This document shows, one piece after another, positions 32,087-40,560 of a DNA stretch of 64,000 bases. This DNA is from Ruthenibacterium avium. Its GTDB lineage: Bacteria > Bacillota > Clostridia > Oscillospirales > Ruminococcaceae. The stretch's first letter is position 1; the number at the start of each line of letters is the position of its first letter. The position numbers were made by a program, and so were the translations under genes. Under the pieces are notes generated by a model. It saw nothing but the letters and a program-made list of their open reading frames with translations, was not told the DNA's origin and searched no databases. The stretch is from assembly GCA_019118905.1 (NCBI GenBank), contig DWYA01000048.1:1-64000 (forward strand), read 5' to 3'.

Positions 32087-32115
32087 TTGACAAATGACAG
32101 AAATAACAGTATACT
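32087..32115 (+). promoter_or_regulatory. Flagellar operon promoter (sigma-A type)
   Basis: A perfect TTGACA at 32087-32092, a 17-base spacer, and TATACT at 32110-32115. Transcription would start near 32122, about 305 bases before fliE. This is the only strong promoter visible for the 24-kb operon. Confidence 0.8.
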
Positions 32116-32124
32116 GATAAGACA

Positions 32125-32341
32125 GATACACAATGGTATCAATGTGTGAGGGTGTTGAGAATGTGTCTGTATATAGAGTAAAGATGTATAGTTTATGGAA
32201 TCGTCTCATCAACACCGCAAGCTGTATTTTTATCAGATGTTGCCTGCGCAACCTTGCTTTATACAGTACGATTTGTGTGATGTATGGCATCTGGTATCAT
32301 GGTTAGAATACGGAAAAGCTTCGAATGATAGGGTTCGAGGC
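32125..32341 (+). promoter_or_regulatory. Structured 5' leader of the flagellar operon
   Basis: The untranslated leader has a series of stems. GATAC/GTATC lies at 32125-32140. An 8-bp stem, GGTGTTGA (32151-32158) with TCAACACC (32209-32216), closes a 50-nt domain. CTGTAT/ATACAG (32222-32227, 32261-32266) encloses a GTTGC-CTGC-GCAAC hairpin (32239-32252). A last hairpin, GCTTCGAA/TTCGAGGC (32318-32341), is followed by TCTTTT. I looked for the c-di-GMP-I and -II riboswitch cores and did not find them. Confidence 0.45.
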
Positions 32342-32426
32342 TCTTTTGTGGTTCATATATACCTATTTAAAAGGATAGCAAACAAAAAGTAAACGAAAGT
32401 GTTATGAAAAGAAAGGGATGTTGAAT

Positions 32427-32735
32427 ATGGTATTCATGCAGGGAATTACTCCGATTGAACCAATGGAGAGAATGAGCTTTGAAAATGCCGGCGCAGCGGT
32501 AGACCAATCGCAGGGCAAGCAGTTCAGCAGCATTTTGCAGCAGGCTGTGCAGGAATTGGAACAGGCACAAAGCAATTCGAACGCAGACACCATGATGCTG
32601 GTAAACGGCGAAGTGGATGATATTGCGCAGGTTCAAATCAACTCGATGAAAACGTCAACCTTGCTGCAAACAACGGTGCAGCTGACCTCCCGCATGGTGA
32701 ATACCTATAAAGAAATCATGCAGATGCAGGTATGA
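32427..32735 (+). CDS. fliE: Flagellar basal-body protein FliE
   Basis: 102 residues from the ATG at 32427, with GAAAGGG 9 bases upstream; the ATG at 32418 lies too close to that site. FliE joins the MS ring to the rod. The family core is recognisable: FSSILQQAVQELEQAQSNS, then DIAQVQINSMKTSTLLQTTVQLTSRMVNTYKEIM (residue range about 67-98; given as landmarks). It is the first gene of the operon; flgB and flgC, which usually precede it, are absent. Confidence 0.93.
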   Translation: MVFMQGITPIEPMERMSFENAGAAVDQSQGKQFSSILQQAVQELEQAQSNSNADTMMLVNGEVDDIAQVQINSMKTSTLLQTTVQLTSRMVNTYKEIMQMQV

Positions 32736-32802
32736 GCGGCGGTTGCATAAAACAACCGGCAAATAACCGGCAGAGTAGAAAAGGGAAGACGAGGGCTGGC
32801 AT

Positions 32803-34407
32803 GTGAAAGCAAACGGACAGGATTTAAAGGCGCATATCACCAAGCTCAAAGAGAGTGTGGCGAATATGCCGAAAAAGAAAAAGATCATTTTTGGCGGCGG
32901 CTTGGGCGCGATTGTTCTGATTGCAATTGTGATTACCGTGGTGTTGAATGTCACGGCCTCAAGTCAGCGTGTTTTGTATGAAGGGTTAGAAGCCGATGAG
33001 GCAGCGGAAGTTTACACCATGCTGCAGGAAATCGGCATTGAGGTACAGCGTGACGCACAGGGAAATATCACTGTGCCCGCGAAGGATTACGACACAGCAC
33101 TTTTGAAGGTGGCACAGGAGGGTTACAGCTCCAATTCTCCTACTTACGGCCTGTTTGAAAGCCATTCCGGCATGACCGCTACCGAGGCGGAAAACCAGCA
33201 GTGGATTTTGTACCAGCTTCAAGAGAACCTGCAAAAGACACTCAAAAACTTGAGTGCCGTAAAAGACGCAATCGTCAATATCGATGTGCCTGAGCAGGGA
33301 AGCTATGTTTGGGAAAAAGATACCAGCGCAGGGCAGTCTTCGGCGGGCGTTGTTTTGACGCTTTCGGAAGATTTGACACCCGAACAGGTAACAGCAATTA
33401 AGAACTTGGTGGCAAGCAGTGTGCCGCGCTTGGAGCCGGAAAACGTCACTGTTATGAACGCCGAGACCTCCGAGGAGCTGCAGGGCAACGCCGAAGAGCA
33501 GAGCACCTCGCAGATAGCGGCAAACAACCTTGAGTTTGAAATGCAGGTGCAAAACCAGCTTGAGGAAAACGTGCGCCGTGTGCTGGCGCCGCGCTACGGT
33601 GCTTCCGGTGTGGTTGCCGTTGCAAAGGTTGTCATCGACTATGACAAGATGATGACCGAGGAGCTGACGCTTCAGGAAAAAGAAGGCGGCGGCGGTTACG
33701 TTACCAACTTCTCAGAGCAGTACAACTTGGAAGGCGAAGTTGCCGCGGGCGGCATTGTGGGTGAGGAAAACAACACCGATATTCCCCAGCAGGCCTATGA
33801 AACCGATGAGAACGGCAACCCGCTGACCAGCTATAACCGCGATATTCAGTACGATTACGGATACATTAAGACACAGATTGAAAAAGGAAATGCCGTGTTG
33901 AAAAGCGCCAGCATCTCCGTCATGGTAGACGAAGCCAACATGACCGAAATGCGCCGCTTGGAGCTGGTGGATTTGGTTGCAAAGAGCACCGGTATCCCCG
34001 AGGACAGCATCAGCGTTTCTCCCGTTGATCCCAACGCACAGCCGGAGGAAGATAACAACGATAACGAGCAGAATACTCAGGTAGTCGTTGAGATTCCGCC
34101 GTGGGGCTACATTTTGGCCGGCGCCGCCGCGCTGCTGGTTCTGTTGCTCTTGATTTTGCTTTTGGTTGCAAAGAGCAGAGCCAAGAAGAAAAAGCGTGAG
34201 CGGGAACTTCAGCAAAACGAGATTGATGAACAGCGCGCACAGATGGAGCAGGAGATTGCTCAGTATAAGAAAGAGCTCTCCGACGCTGCAATGGCTGCCA
34301 CCAACCCGAAGGATGAGGCAATTATCAATGAGGTGAAGGATTTTGCAAAGCAGAATCCCGAAGTGACGGCAAATCTGCTTCGTTCTTGGCTGAAGGAGGG
34401 AGAATAA
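32803..34407 (+). CDS. fliF: Flagellar MS-ring protein FliF
   Basis: 534 residues from a GTG at 32803. FliF builds the membrane/supramembrane ring that houses the export gate. TM1 is at about 27-49 (FGGGLGAIVLIAIVITVV) and TM2 at about 428-450 (WGYILAGAAALLVLLLL). Between them is the YscJ/FliF ring-building domain, with LLKVAQEGYSSNSPTYGLFES near 105. The cytoplasmic C-terminus (about 455-534), which binds FliG, ends two bases before the fliG ATG. Start context is modest (GAGGG about 8 bases upstream). Confidence 0.95.
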   Translation: MKANGQDLKAHITKLKESVANMPKKKKIIFGGGLGAIVLIAIVITVVLNVTASSQRVLYEGLEADEAAEVYTMLQEIGIEVQRDAQGNITVPAKDYDTALLKVAQEGYSSNSPTYGLFESHSGMTATEAENQQWILYQLQENLQKTLKNLSAVKDAIVNIDVPEQGSYVWEKDTSAGQSSAGVVLTLSEDLTPEQVTAIKNLVASSVPRLEPENVTVMNAETSEELQGNAEEQSTSQIAANNLEFEMQVQNQLEENVRRVLAPRYGASGVVAVAKVVIDYDKMMTEELTLQEKEGGGGYVTNFSEQYNLEGEVAAGGIVGEENNTDIPQQAYETDENGNPLTSYNRDIQYDYGYIKTQIEKGNAVLKSASISVMVDEANMTEMRRLELVDLVAKSTGIPEDSISVSPVDPNAQPEEDNNDNEQNTQVVVEIPPWGYILAGAAALLVLLLLILLLVAKSRAKKKKRERELQQNEIDEQRAQMEQEIAQYKKELSDAAMAATNPKDEAIINEVKDFAKQNPEVTANLLRSWLKEGE

Positions 34408-34408
34408 C

Positions 34409-35428
34409 ATGGCAGGCCAAAAGAAAAAAACCGTTTTATCCCCTGCGGCTCGTGCCGCAGCCGTTATTGTTGCACTGGGAAGCGAAGAGGCCGCAGAGGT
34501 TTACAAATTTCTTAAAGAAGAAGAAATTGAAACCATCTCCCTTGAGGTGGCAAAGCTCCACAATGTCAGCCAGGAAGACTTGCAGGAAATTGTGGACGAT
34601 TTCTACGGCCTTTGTGTAACCCAAAAAGTCATTGCCGAAGGCGGCGTGATTTATGCGCGAGACGTTTTGGAAAAGGCTTTCGGCCCCGAGCAAGCGCGCG
34701 ACTACATGGAGCGAATTTCTCAAGCAATGCAGACGCGCCCGTTCGACTTTGTGCGCAAAACCAATTACCGCAGCTTGATGATGATTATTCAAAATGAAAT
34801 GCCGCAAACCATTGCTTTCATTTTGTCTTACGCCAAGGCGGATCAATCGTCCAAAATTATCTCAGAGCTGCCGCGTGATATTCAGTTGGAAGTGGTGCGG
34901 CGCATCGCTTGCTTAGAAAGCGTATCGCCGGAAATTGTAAGCTTGGTGGAACAAGTGATGGAGCGTCGCTGCTCGTCGATTGTCAGCCAGGATTTCACCG
35001 AAATCGGCGGCGTAAACTATGTGGCCGATATCATGAACCACACCGACCGCGCAACCGAGAAGCATATCTTCGAGGAACTCAACAAAACCGACCCCGAACT
35101 GTCGGAGAATATCCGCAAACTTATGTTTGTGTTCGAGGATATCACCATCCTCGACGATATGTCCATTCAGCGTGTGCTGCGTGACGTTGATACACAGGAT
35201 TTGGCAGTGGCCATCAAGGGCTCCAACGAGGAAGTCAAAAACACCTTGCTTGCCAATATGTCTACCCGTGCAAGAGAGAACTTGCTGTCCGATATCGAGT
35301 ACCTGCGTAACGTTCGTATGCGTGACGTGGAGGAGGCTCAGCAGCGTATCGTGGGCGTCATTCGTGCGCTCGAGGAAACCGGCGAGATCGTAATTTCCAG
35401 AGGCGAGGAGGACGAGATCATTGCCTGA
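34409..35428 (+). CDS. fliG: Flagellar motor switch protein FliG
   Basis: 339 residues, typical length. FliG couples MotA/MotB torque to the rotor. The N-terminal FliF-binding part begins with LSPAARAAAVIVALGSEEA. The middle domain includes DQSSKIISELPRDIQLEVVRRIA (near 150). The C-terminal motor domain has MFVFEDITILDDMSIQRVLRDVD (near 233) with the charged helix that faces MotA. AAGGAGGG precedes the ATG. It overlaps fliH by 8 bases. Confidence 0.96.
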   Translation: MAGQKKKTVLSPAARAAAVIVALGSEEAAEVYKFLKEEEIETISLEVAKLHNVSQEDLQEIVDDFYGLCVTQKVIAEGGVIYARDVLEKAFGPEQARDYMERISQAMQTRPFDFVRKTNYRSLMMIIQNEMPQTIAFILSYAKADQSSKIISELPRDIQLEVVRRIACLESVSPEIVSLVEQVMERRCSSIVSQDFTEIGGVNYVADIMNHTDRATEKHIFEELNKTDPELSENIRKLMFVFEDITILDDMSIQRVLRDVDTQDLAVAIKGSNEEVKNTLLANMSTRARENLLSDIEYLRNVRMRDVEEAQQRIVGVIRALEETGEIVISRGEEDEIIA

Positions 35429-36140
35429 TATTTTGCATGGAGTGCAATGGGTTCAGCAGGGAGCGTCTGTTGCGATTCCCGACTGGACGCCGCCTGAACC
35501 GCTGGAGGAAGAACTGCCGACAGACCCGGATGCTGTATTTGAAGAAGCCGACTTCCCGGAGGCACAGGAGCCGGAGCCGGAACCAGAGCCGGAACCGGAA
35601 CCGGAGCCTGAGCCTCTTACGGAGGAACAGCTTCGGGAGTTATACCGTCCGCAGTGGGAGCAGGCAAAGACAATTGCCCAGCAGCACGCTTATCAGGACG
35701 TAATGGACGAGTACCGTCCCGCCCTGGAGAATTGCGTTCAGGAAATGAACCGCCACTTGGCGCGTCTGGATGAGGTACATAACCAATTTTTAGAGCGCTA
35801 TGCTGCGGAGCTGAAGTATTTGGCAATTGATATTGCCGAAAAGTGGATTCTGCAAAGAATTCAGACGAACGATGAAATATTGGAACAAATGGTGATGCAG
35901 GCGGTCAATACCGTGAAGGACTGCAAGTGGATGGATGTGCAGCTGTCCGAAGAGATGGTTGCACTTTCTGAGCGCATTCAGCAGCAGCTGACTTCGCCGG
36001 AATACGGCGGCAGAGCACAGGTTTCTATGCAGAAAACGCCTGCGGGCAGCTGCGTGATTCAAACAGATGCCGGTGAGCTTGATGTTTCCGTCTCTACTCA
36101 AGCGCAGCAGCTGAAAAAAATGTTCCAAGAAAACACCTGA
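35421..36140 (+). CDS. fliH: Flagellar assembly protein FliH
   Basis: 239 residues from a TTG at 35421 with GAGGAGGA 9 bases upstream, overlapping the fliG stop. FliH holds the FliI ATPase at the export gate and works like the V/F-type ATPase stator stalk. An acidic N-terminus contains a Glu-Pro repeat (about residues 52-68). A helical Gln/Ala-rich stalk (about 75-150) is followed by the C-terminal FliH/HrpE domain (IAEKWILQRIQTNDEILEQMV). The Glu-Pro repeat looks like a flexible extension specific to this protein. Confidence 0.88.
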   Translation: MPDILHGVQWVQQGASVAIPDWTPPEPLEEELPTDPDAVFEEADFPEAQEPEPEPEPEPEPEPEPLTEEQLRELYRPQWEQAKTIAQQHAYQDVMDEYRPALENCVQEMNRHLARLDEVHNQFLERYAAELKYLAIDIAEKWILQRIQTNDEILEQMVMQAVNTVKDCKWMDVQLSEEMVALSERIQQQLTSPEYGGRAQVSMQKTPAGSCVIQTDAGELDVSVSTQAQQLKKMFQENT

Positions 36141-36159
36141 TGAAAAGGAGGTGCCGGCA

Positions 36160-37485
36160 ATGGGCTCAAAACAGGATATTTTCTCGCTGGAAGCCTGCCG
36201 TGAGGTTTTGGCGCAGCAAGAATGCTGGGTGAGAAAAGGAAAAATCAGCAAAATTGTCGGCATGACCATTGAGGCAACGGGCCTTGTTTGCAGCATCGGC
36301 GACGTTTGTTTGATTACGCCCGAGCGTGGGTCGGATGTCATTGAAGCCGAGGTAGTCGGTGTGGAAAAGGATCATGTGTTCTTAATGCCTTACCGCGATA
36401 CCGACGGCATTGGCTATGGGTGCAGCGTGGTGAATACGGGCAATAAAATGACCGTTCGCGTGTGCGACGATATGATGGGGCGCACGGTGGATGCGCTGGG
36501 GCACCCCATCGACGGAGGCCCCCCTATTTCGGAAGGAATCAATGTGCCCATTGACAGCGCTCCGCCCAACCCGATGGAGCGTCCGCCGATTACGGAGGTC
36601 ATCGAGATGGGTGTAAAAGCTATCGACGGATTGATGACCATTGGAAAAGGCCAGCGTATGGGAATTTTCGCCGGAAGCGGCGTGGGCAAGAGTACCCTGA
36701 TGGGTATGATCGCCCGCAACGTGAAGGCGGATATCAACGTTATCGCGCTGGTGGGCGAACGTGGCCGTGAGGTTGTGGAATTTATGGAACGAGACCTCGG
36801 CGAGGAAGGCAAGGCGCGTTCCGTGCTGGTGGTAGCTACTTCCGACCAGCCCGCGCTGATGCGCCATAAATGTGCGCAAACCGCTACGGCGATTGCCGAA
36901 TACTTTCAGCAGCAGGGCAAGGATGTCTTGCTGATGATGGACTCTTTGACACGTTTTTGTATGGCGCAGCGTGAAATCGGCTTGGCGACAGGCGAAGCGC
37001 CCGTGGCGCGCGGCTACACGCCTTCTATTTACTCTGCATTGCCTCGGCTTTTGGAGCGTTCAGGTAACTTTAAGAACGGTTCCATTACCGGCATTTACAC
37101 GGTTCTTGTGGAAGGCGACGATACCAACGAGCCGATTGCCGATACGGTGCGAAGCATTATTGACGGACACATTGTGCTCTCGCGTAAAATTGCTTCGCGC
37201 AACCATTATCCGGCCATTGATGCCCTCAACAGCTTGAGCCGTTTGATGAGCGGCATTGCCGATGAGGAACACAAGGAAGCAGCCGGAAAAATGCGCAATA
37301 TGATGTCGATTTACCGCGACAACGAAGACTTGATTTCCATTGGCGCCTATAAGCGCGGCGCCAGCCCGGTGGTAGACCAAGCCATCGCGCATCAGGATAA
37401 AATCAATGCGTTTTTAACGCAGCGCGTTGGAGATAAAGTAACGTTTGACGAAATGCGCAAACAGCTGAAACAAGCAGTGATGTGA
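36160..37485 (+). CDS. fliI: Flagellum-specific ATPase FliI
   Basis: 441 residues from the ATG at 36160; AAGGAGG ends 9 bases upstream, so the in-frame GTG at 36151 is not used. FliI is the hexameric ATPase of the flagellar export apparatus and is related to F1 beta. Walker A is GSGVGKST near 174, Walker B is VLLMMDSLTRF near 255, and the F1-like GERGREVVEF is near 203. ERSGNFKNGSITGIYTVLVEGDD near 305 is typical of the family. Confidence 0.97.
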   Translation: MGSKQDIFSLEACREVLAQQECWVRKGKISKIVGMTIEATGLVCSIGDVCLITPERGSDVIEAEVVGVEKDHVFLMPYRDTDGIGYGCSVVNTGNKMTVRVCDDMMGRTVDALGHPIDGGPPISEGINVPIDSAPPNPMERPPITEVIEMGVKAIDGLMTIGKGQRMGIFAGSGVGKSTLMGMIARNVKADINVIALVGERGREVVEFMERDLGEEGKARSVLVVATSDQPALMRHKCAQTATAIAEYFQQQGKDVLLMMDSLTRFCMAQREIGLATGEAPVARGYTPSIYSALPRLLERSGNFKNGSITGIYTVLVEGDDTNEPIADTVRSIIDGHIVLSRKIASRNHYPAIDALNSLSRLMSGIADEEHKEAAGKMRNMMSIYRDNEDLISIGAYKRGASPVVDQAIAHQDKINAFLTQRVGDKVTFDEMRKQLKQAVM

Positions 37486-37511
37486 TCTGGGCGCGGTAAG
37501 GCGGGGGTTCT

Positions 37512-37943
37512 GTGAAGAAGTTCGAGTTTTCGCTGCAAAAAATGCAGCGGTACAAACAGCAGATTTTAGACAAGGAAAAAGCCCTGCTGGCAGCGCTGCA
37601 AAATAAGCGCGACCGCATTCAAAATCAGATTGCGGGGCTGGAAGCCTTTTTGGTGGAACAATCGCATGAGCTTCAAGCCCGGCAGGCGAAAGGCATGAGT
37701 GCCGCCGAGCTGGCAGGACACAACTTTATTGTGCAAAACACACGCACACGCCTGGAGGACCTGCGGCTGGAGCTTCTGAATGCCGAAAAAGAGCTGGAAG
37801 AACAGCGGAAAATTGTGATGCAGGCTTCTCAGGAAGTAAAAAGTATTGATAAGCTGGAGGAGAAACAGCTGGAAGAATACCAGCTGGAAGCCTCCCGCGC
37901 GGAAAATGAGGAACGCATGGAAATGCTGACCATGACGAAATAA
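37512..37943 (+). CDS. fliJ: Flagellar export chaperone FliJ
   Basis: 143 residues from a GTG with GGGGG upstream. It is entirely helical and charged (FEFSLQKMQRYKQQILDKEKALLAAL onward), predicted to form the two-helix coiled coil that inserts into the FliI ring and contacts FlhA. Sequence conservation in the family is low; position between fliI and fliK and the coiled-coil character support the call. Confidence 0.85.
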   Translation: MKKFEFSLQKMQRYKQQILDKEKALLAALQNKRDRIQNQIAGLEAFLVEQSHELQARQAKGMSAAELAGHNFIVQNTRTRLEDLRLELLNAEKELEEQRKIVMQASQEVKSIDKLEEKQLEEYQLEASRAENEERMEMLTMTK

Positions 37944-37964
37944 CATTGAAAGGAGGTGAGAACA

Positions 37965-39245
37965 ATGGGACAAGGTGTAGAATTGGTCGGACGCCAAAAA
38001 TTGGCACAGCAGCAAGCGCAGACGGCAGCTTCTGGAACGCAGTTTCAAACGGCTGACGATGTGTTCTCTCAAATTTTTATGAACATCGCAGCGGGAACGC
38101 AGGAAAATACCGAAATGCTGATGCAGCAAGCCGGTGAGGCGCAAGGCCAGAACGGCGAACAGCAAAACGGTGAAGATTACACCGGCGCGATGGAGCTGAT
38201 GGCAATGCTGTTCCAAGGCGGTGTGCTCCCGCAGCTGATTTCCGCTATGGGCGATACGCAGCAGGCGCAGCAGCTGACGCAGGAAATGCAGATGCTTCTG
38301 CAAAGTGTTCAGGCAACACAGCAAGCAACCGTTCAGCCCGCAGTGATTTTGCAGCAGCTGGAAGGCGGAAGCTTGCCGCAGCTGAAAAATCTGCTTACGC
38401 AAATGAAGGAACAGCCCAAAGAGTTTGCGGCACTGATGAAAACAAGCGGCCTTTCGGACGAGCAGGCACAAAGTCTGCAAAAGCTCATTCAGGGCACGGA
38501 TATGTTTACAGCGGTACAAACGCAGACAGTGCAGAAAACGGTTGATGTACAGCAGCTGTTTCAGGCATATTCTGAGCGCAATGCACTTCAGAATGACGTG
38601 AAGGAAGGGCTGAAAACAGCGCAAGCGCAAGACGGCAGCGACGACGACACCGTGCTGGATATGGATGCACTGCAAGCGCAAATGAACATGCGCAGCAACG
38701 CGCTGAACCAGCAAGTGAAGATTGGCCAGCTGACAGCGGCGCAAGATGCACAGCCGGAAGAGCCGATTGCCAAGCAGGTAACGCAGCAAATGCAGCTGAA
38801 CCTGGAAAAAGGCAGCACGGAATTCACCATTCGTCTGCGCCCGGAAAATCTGGGTGAGATTACGGTGAAGCTGGTGCAGAAAGACGGCGCGATGACACTG
38901 CTTTTGGCGGCTGACAGCGAAAATACCAAAAAGCTGCTCAACACCAATTTGGAGGCGCTGCGCGAGGCAGTTCGTCCGATGCAGGTGGAAGTGCGCGAGG
39001 CTGTGGTGCAAACCCAGCAAGCAGACGGCGAAAACATGAGCCGGCAGATGGATATGAGCAACGGGCAGTTCTTTAATCAGCAGCAAGCACAGCAGGCGCA
39101 GTATCAAGAGAGCCACAAGCGCTCCAACGGCGCCGACTGGCAGGCATGGCTGAACGGCGAACAGCAGGAAGAGCCGGCAACGGCACAGCAGGCTGTTCAG
39201 GCGGCAAAAGTGATTGCCGAAAACTTGATGGATGTTTATTTCTGA
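37965..39245 (+). CDS. fliK: Flagellar hook-length control protein FliK
   Basis: 426 residues from the ATG at 37965; AAGGAGGTG upstream makes the in-frame GTG at 37956 part of the ribosome binding site. The N-terminal two thirds is a very Gln-rich, low-complexity ruler region. The C-terminal domain (about 265-350) has the Flg_hook signature FTIRLRPENLGEITVKLV, which switches FlhB export specificity once the hook reaches length. It sits just before the hook genes. Confidence 0.92.
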   Translation: MGQGVELVGRQKLAQQQAQTAASGTQFQTADDVFSQIFMNIAAGTQENTEMLMQQAGEAQGQNGEQQNGEDYTGAMELMAMLFQGGVLPQLISAMGDTQQAQQLTQEMQMLLQSVQATQQATVQPAVILQQLEGGSLPQLKNLLTQMKEQPKEFAALMKTSGLSDEQAQSLQKLIQGTDMFTAVQTQTVQKTVDVQQLFQAYSERNALQNDVKEGLKTAQAQDGSDDDTVLDMDALQAQMNMRSNALNQQVKIGQLTAAQDAQPEEPIAKQVTQQMQLNLEKGSTEFTIRLRPENLGEITVKLVQKDGAMTLLLAADSENTKKLLNTNLEALREAVRPMQVEVREAVVQTQQADGENMSRQMDMSNGQFFNQQQAQQAQYQESHKRSNGADWQAWLNGEQQEEPATAQQAVQAAKVIAENLMDVYF

Positions 39246-39266
39246 CGAGAAAGGAGAAAAGCACAC

Positions 39267-40061
39267 ATGGCAGATGCAATCAGCGGCGTATCGAGCTATA
39301 CAAGAGACTCAGACCGCGTGATGGGAACTTCGAGCGGAAATAACTACAATGCTGTTTTTACTGACGAAAGCGACAACAGCGTTTTGGACCCCGACCAATT
39401 TTTGAATTTGCTGGTGCTGCAAATGCAAAATCAGGATTTTATGAATCCGATGGATGACAGCACTTATATCACCCAGATGACGCAGTTTTCCAATATGCAG
39501 CAAATGCAGAAAATGGCAGAATATTCTGAGACAAGCTATGCGCTGTCTTTGGTAGGCAAAACGGTTACCGCTTCCCGCATCCAAGTAAACGGTTCTTTGG
39601 ACACTACAACGGGTGTTGTGGATAAAGTTTCCTTGGTGGATGGCGATTATGTTCTGTATGTTGGAGGAAAAACCTATACGCTCTCTCAAATCATGAGTGT
39701 GCAGGCGGGCGGAAGCTCCTCTGGAGACGGAAAACCCTCTTATGATACTTCCACAATGGAAATCACAAAGAGCGATACTACGGCGGACAGCATTAAAATT
39801 AAATGGCCGCTGCCCACAGAGGATACAACCGTTTCTTCCGGCTTGACTTACAGCGTATACTATTCTGAGGAAGGACCGTTCGATACGCTGGAAGCAGTGG
39901 AAAAAGGAACTGCGGCAGCAACTTCTCTCAAGGGTGTCACCGAGGAAACCTTGAAGAACTTGAAGCCCGATACCGAATACTACATCAATGTTGTTGTACA
40001 GGATGAAAACGGCAACAAGAGCATTTACAAGACCTTGAAAGCATCAACGCTGTCGAAGTAA
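39267..40061 (+). CDS. flgD: Hook-cap scaffold FlgD with fibronectin III C-terminus
   Basis: 264 residues. FlgD caps the growing hook. Residues 35-90 carry the FlgD N-terminal signature (LDPDQFLNLLVLQMQNQDFMNP; Gln/Met-rich export region). Residues 95-150 form the small beta domain (LVGKTVTAS, YVLYVGGKTYTLSQIMSVQ). Residues about 162-264 form a fibronectin type III domain: SIKIKWPLP, LTYSVYYSE, NLKPDTEYYINVVVQDENGN. This C-terminus differs from the usual FlgD Ig-like segment. AAAGGAG precedes the ATG. Confidence 0.92.
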   Translation: MADAISGVSSYTRDSDRVMGTSSGNNYNAVFTDESDNSVLDPDQFLNLLVLQMQNQDFMNPMDDSTYITQMTQFSNMQQMQKMAEYSETSYALSLVGKTVTASRIQVNGSLDTTTGVVDKVSLVDGDYVLYVGGKTYTLSQIMSVQAGGSSSGDGKPSYDTSTMEITKSDTTADSIKIKWPLPTEDTTVSSGLTYSVYYSEEGPFDTLEAVEKGTAAATSLKGVTEETLKNLKPDTEYYINVVVQDENGNKSIYKTLKASTLSK

Positions 40062-40077
40062 GGAGCACGGCAATTTT

Positions 40078-40479
40078 ATGGATGAATTAAAGATGAGATT
40101 TTACCGTCCGGTTGTGACGGGTACGCCTCATCTGGATGCTTTTGGTGCAAGCGGAGTCAATCGCGCACAGCAGGACAGTCAGCAAGCGTCCTTTGAGGAT
40201 GTGCTGAAAGCGCAGTTGGAAAGCACTGGGGGCGTATCATTTTCCAAACACGCCATTAAGCGTGCTGCGGAAAAGAATATTGAGATTTCTCAAGACAGCC
40301 TGGAGCGCTTAAATCGCGGTGTGCAGCTGGCCGAGGAGAAAAATCTGGGCGATACACTGATCATGGTTGATCAACTTGCGTTTTTAGTCAACGTAAAAAA
40401 TCAAACAGTTATCACTGCAATGCAAAGTGGTGATAAGGCAAATGTATTTACCAATATTGACGGAACAGTAATTGTATAA
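40078..40479 (+). CDS. Flagellar operon protein, TIGR02530 type
   Basis: 133 residues, ATG with AAGGAG about 12 bases upstream. It matches the small cytosolic flagellar operon proteins that lie between flgD and flgE in many Firmicutes (TIGR02530). Core: FSKHAIKRAAEKNIEIS, LNRGVQLAEEKNLGDTLIMVDQLAFLVNVKNQTVITAM (landmarks near 56-118). Function unknown; location suggests a role in hook assembly or export. Confidence 0.88.
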   Translation: MDELKMRFYRPVVTGTPHLDAFGASGVNRAQQDSQQASFEDVLKAQLESTGGVSFSKHAIKRAAEKNIEISQDSLERLNRGVQLAEEKNLGDTLIMVDQLAFLVNVKNQTVITAMQSGDKANVFTNIDGTVIV

Positions 40480-40560
40480 AACCGGACCTTTTGAGGGGGT
40501 TTTGCGCTGTTTTGAACGACAGAGAAGCAGCGGCTGTTCCTTGAAGAAAGGAAGAATAAA

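Noticed and set aside
31735..32142. A hydrophobic 135-codon minus-strand frame in the AT-rich region
   Set aside because: Starts at TTG without a ribosome binding site; Phe/Ile/Leu-rich content is what random AT-rich DNA gives. It also crosses the flagellar promoter.
32330..32345. A tRNA T-arm-like sequence (GGGTTCGAGGC)
   Set aside because: No acceptor stem, anticodon arm or D-arm can be built around it; it belongs to the leader hairpin at 32318-32341.
32122..32426. A c-di-GMP riboswitch in the flagellar leader
   Set aside because: The conserved cores of types I and II could not be found by eye; kept only as an unclassified structured leader.
37566..39266. A 566-codon minus-strand open frame antisense to fliJ-fliK
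   Set aside because: It arises from the Gln-rich (CAG/CAA) coding of fliK read in reverse as Leu-rich sequence. It spans two real genes and their spacer.
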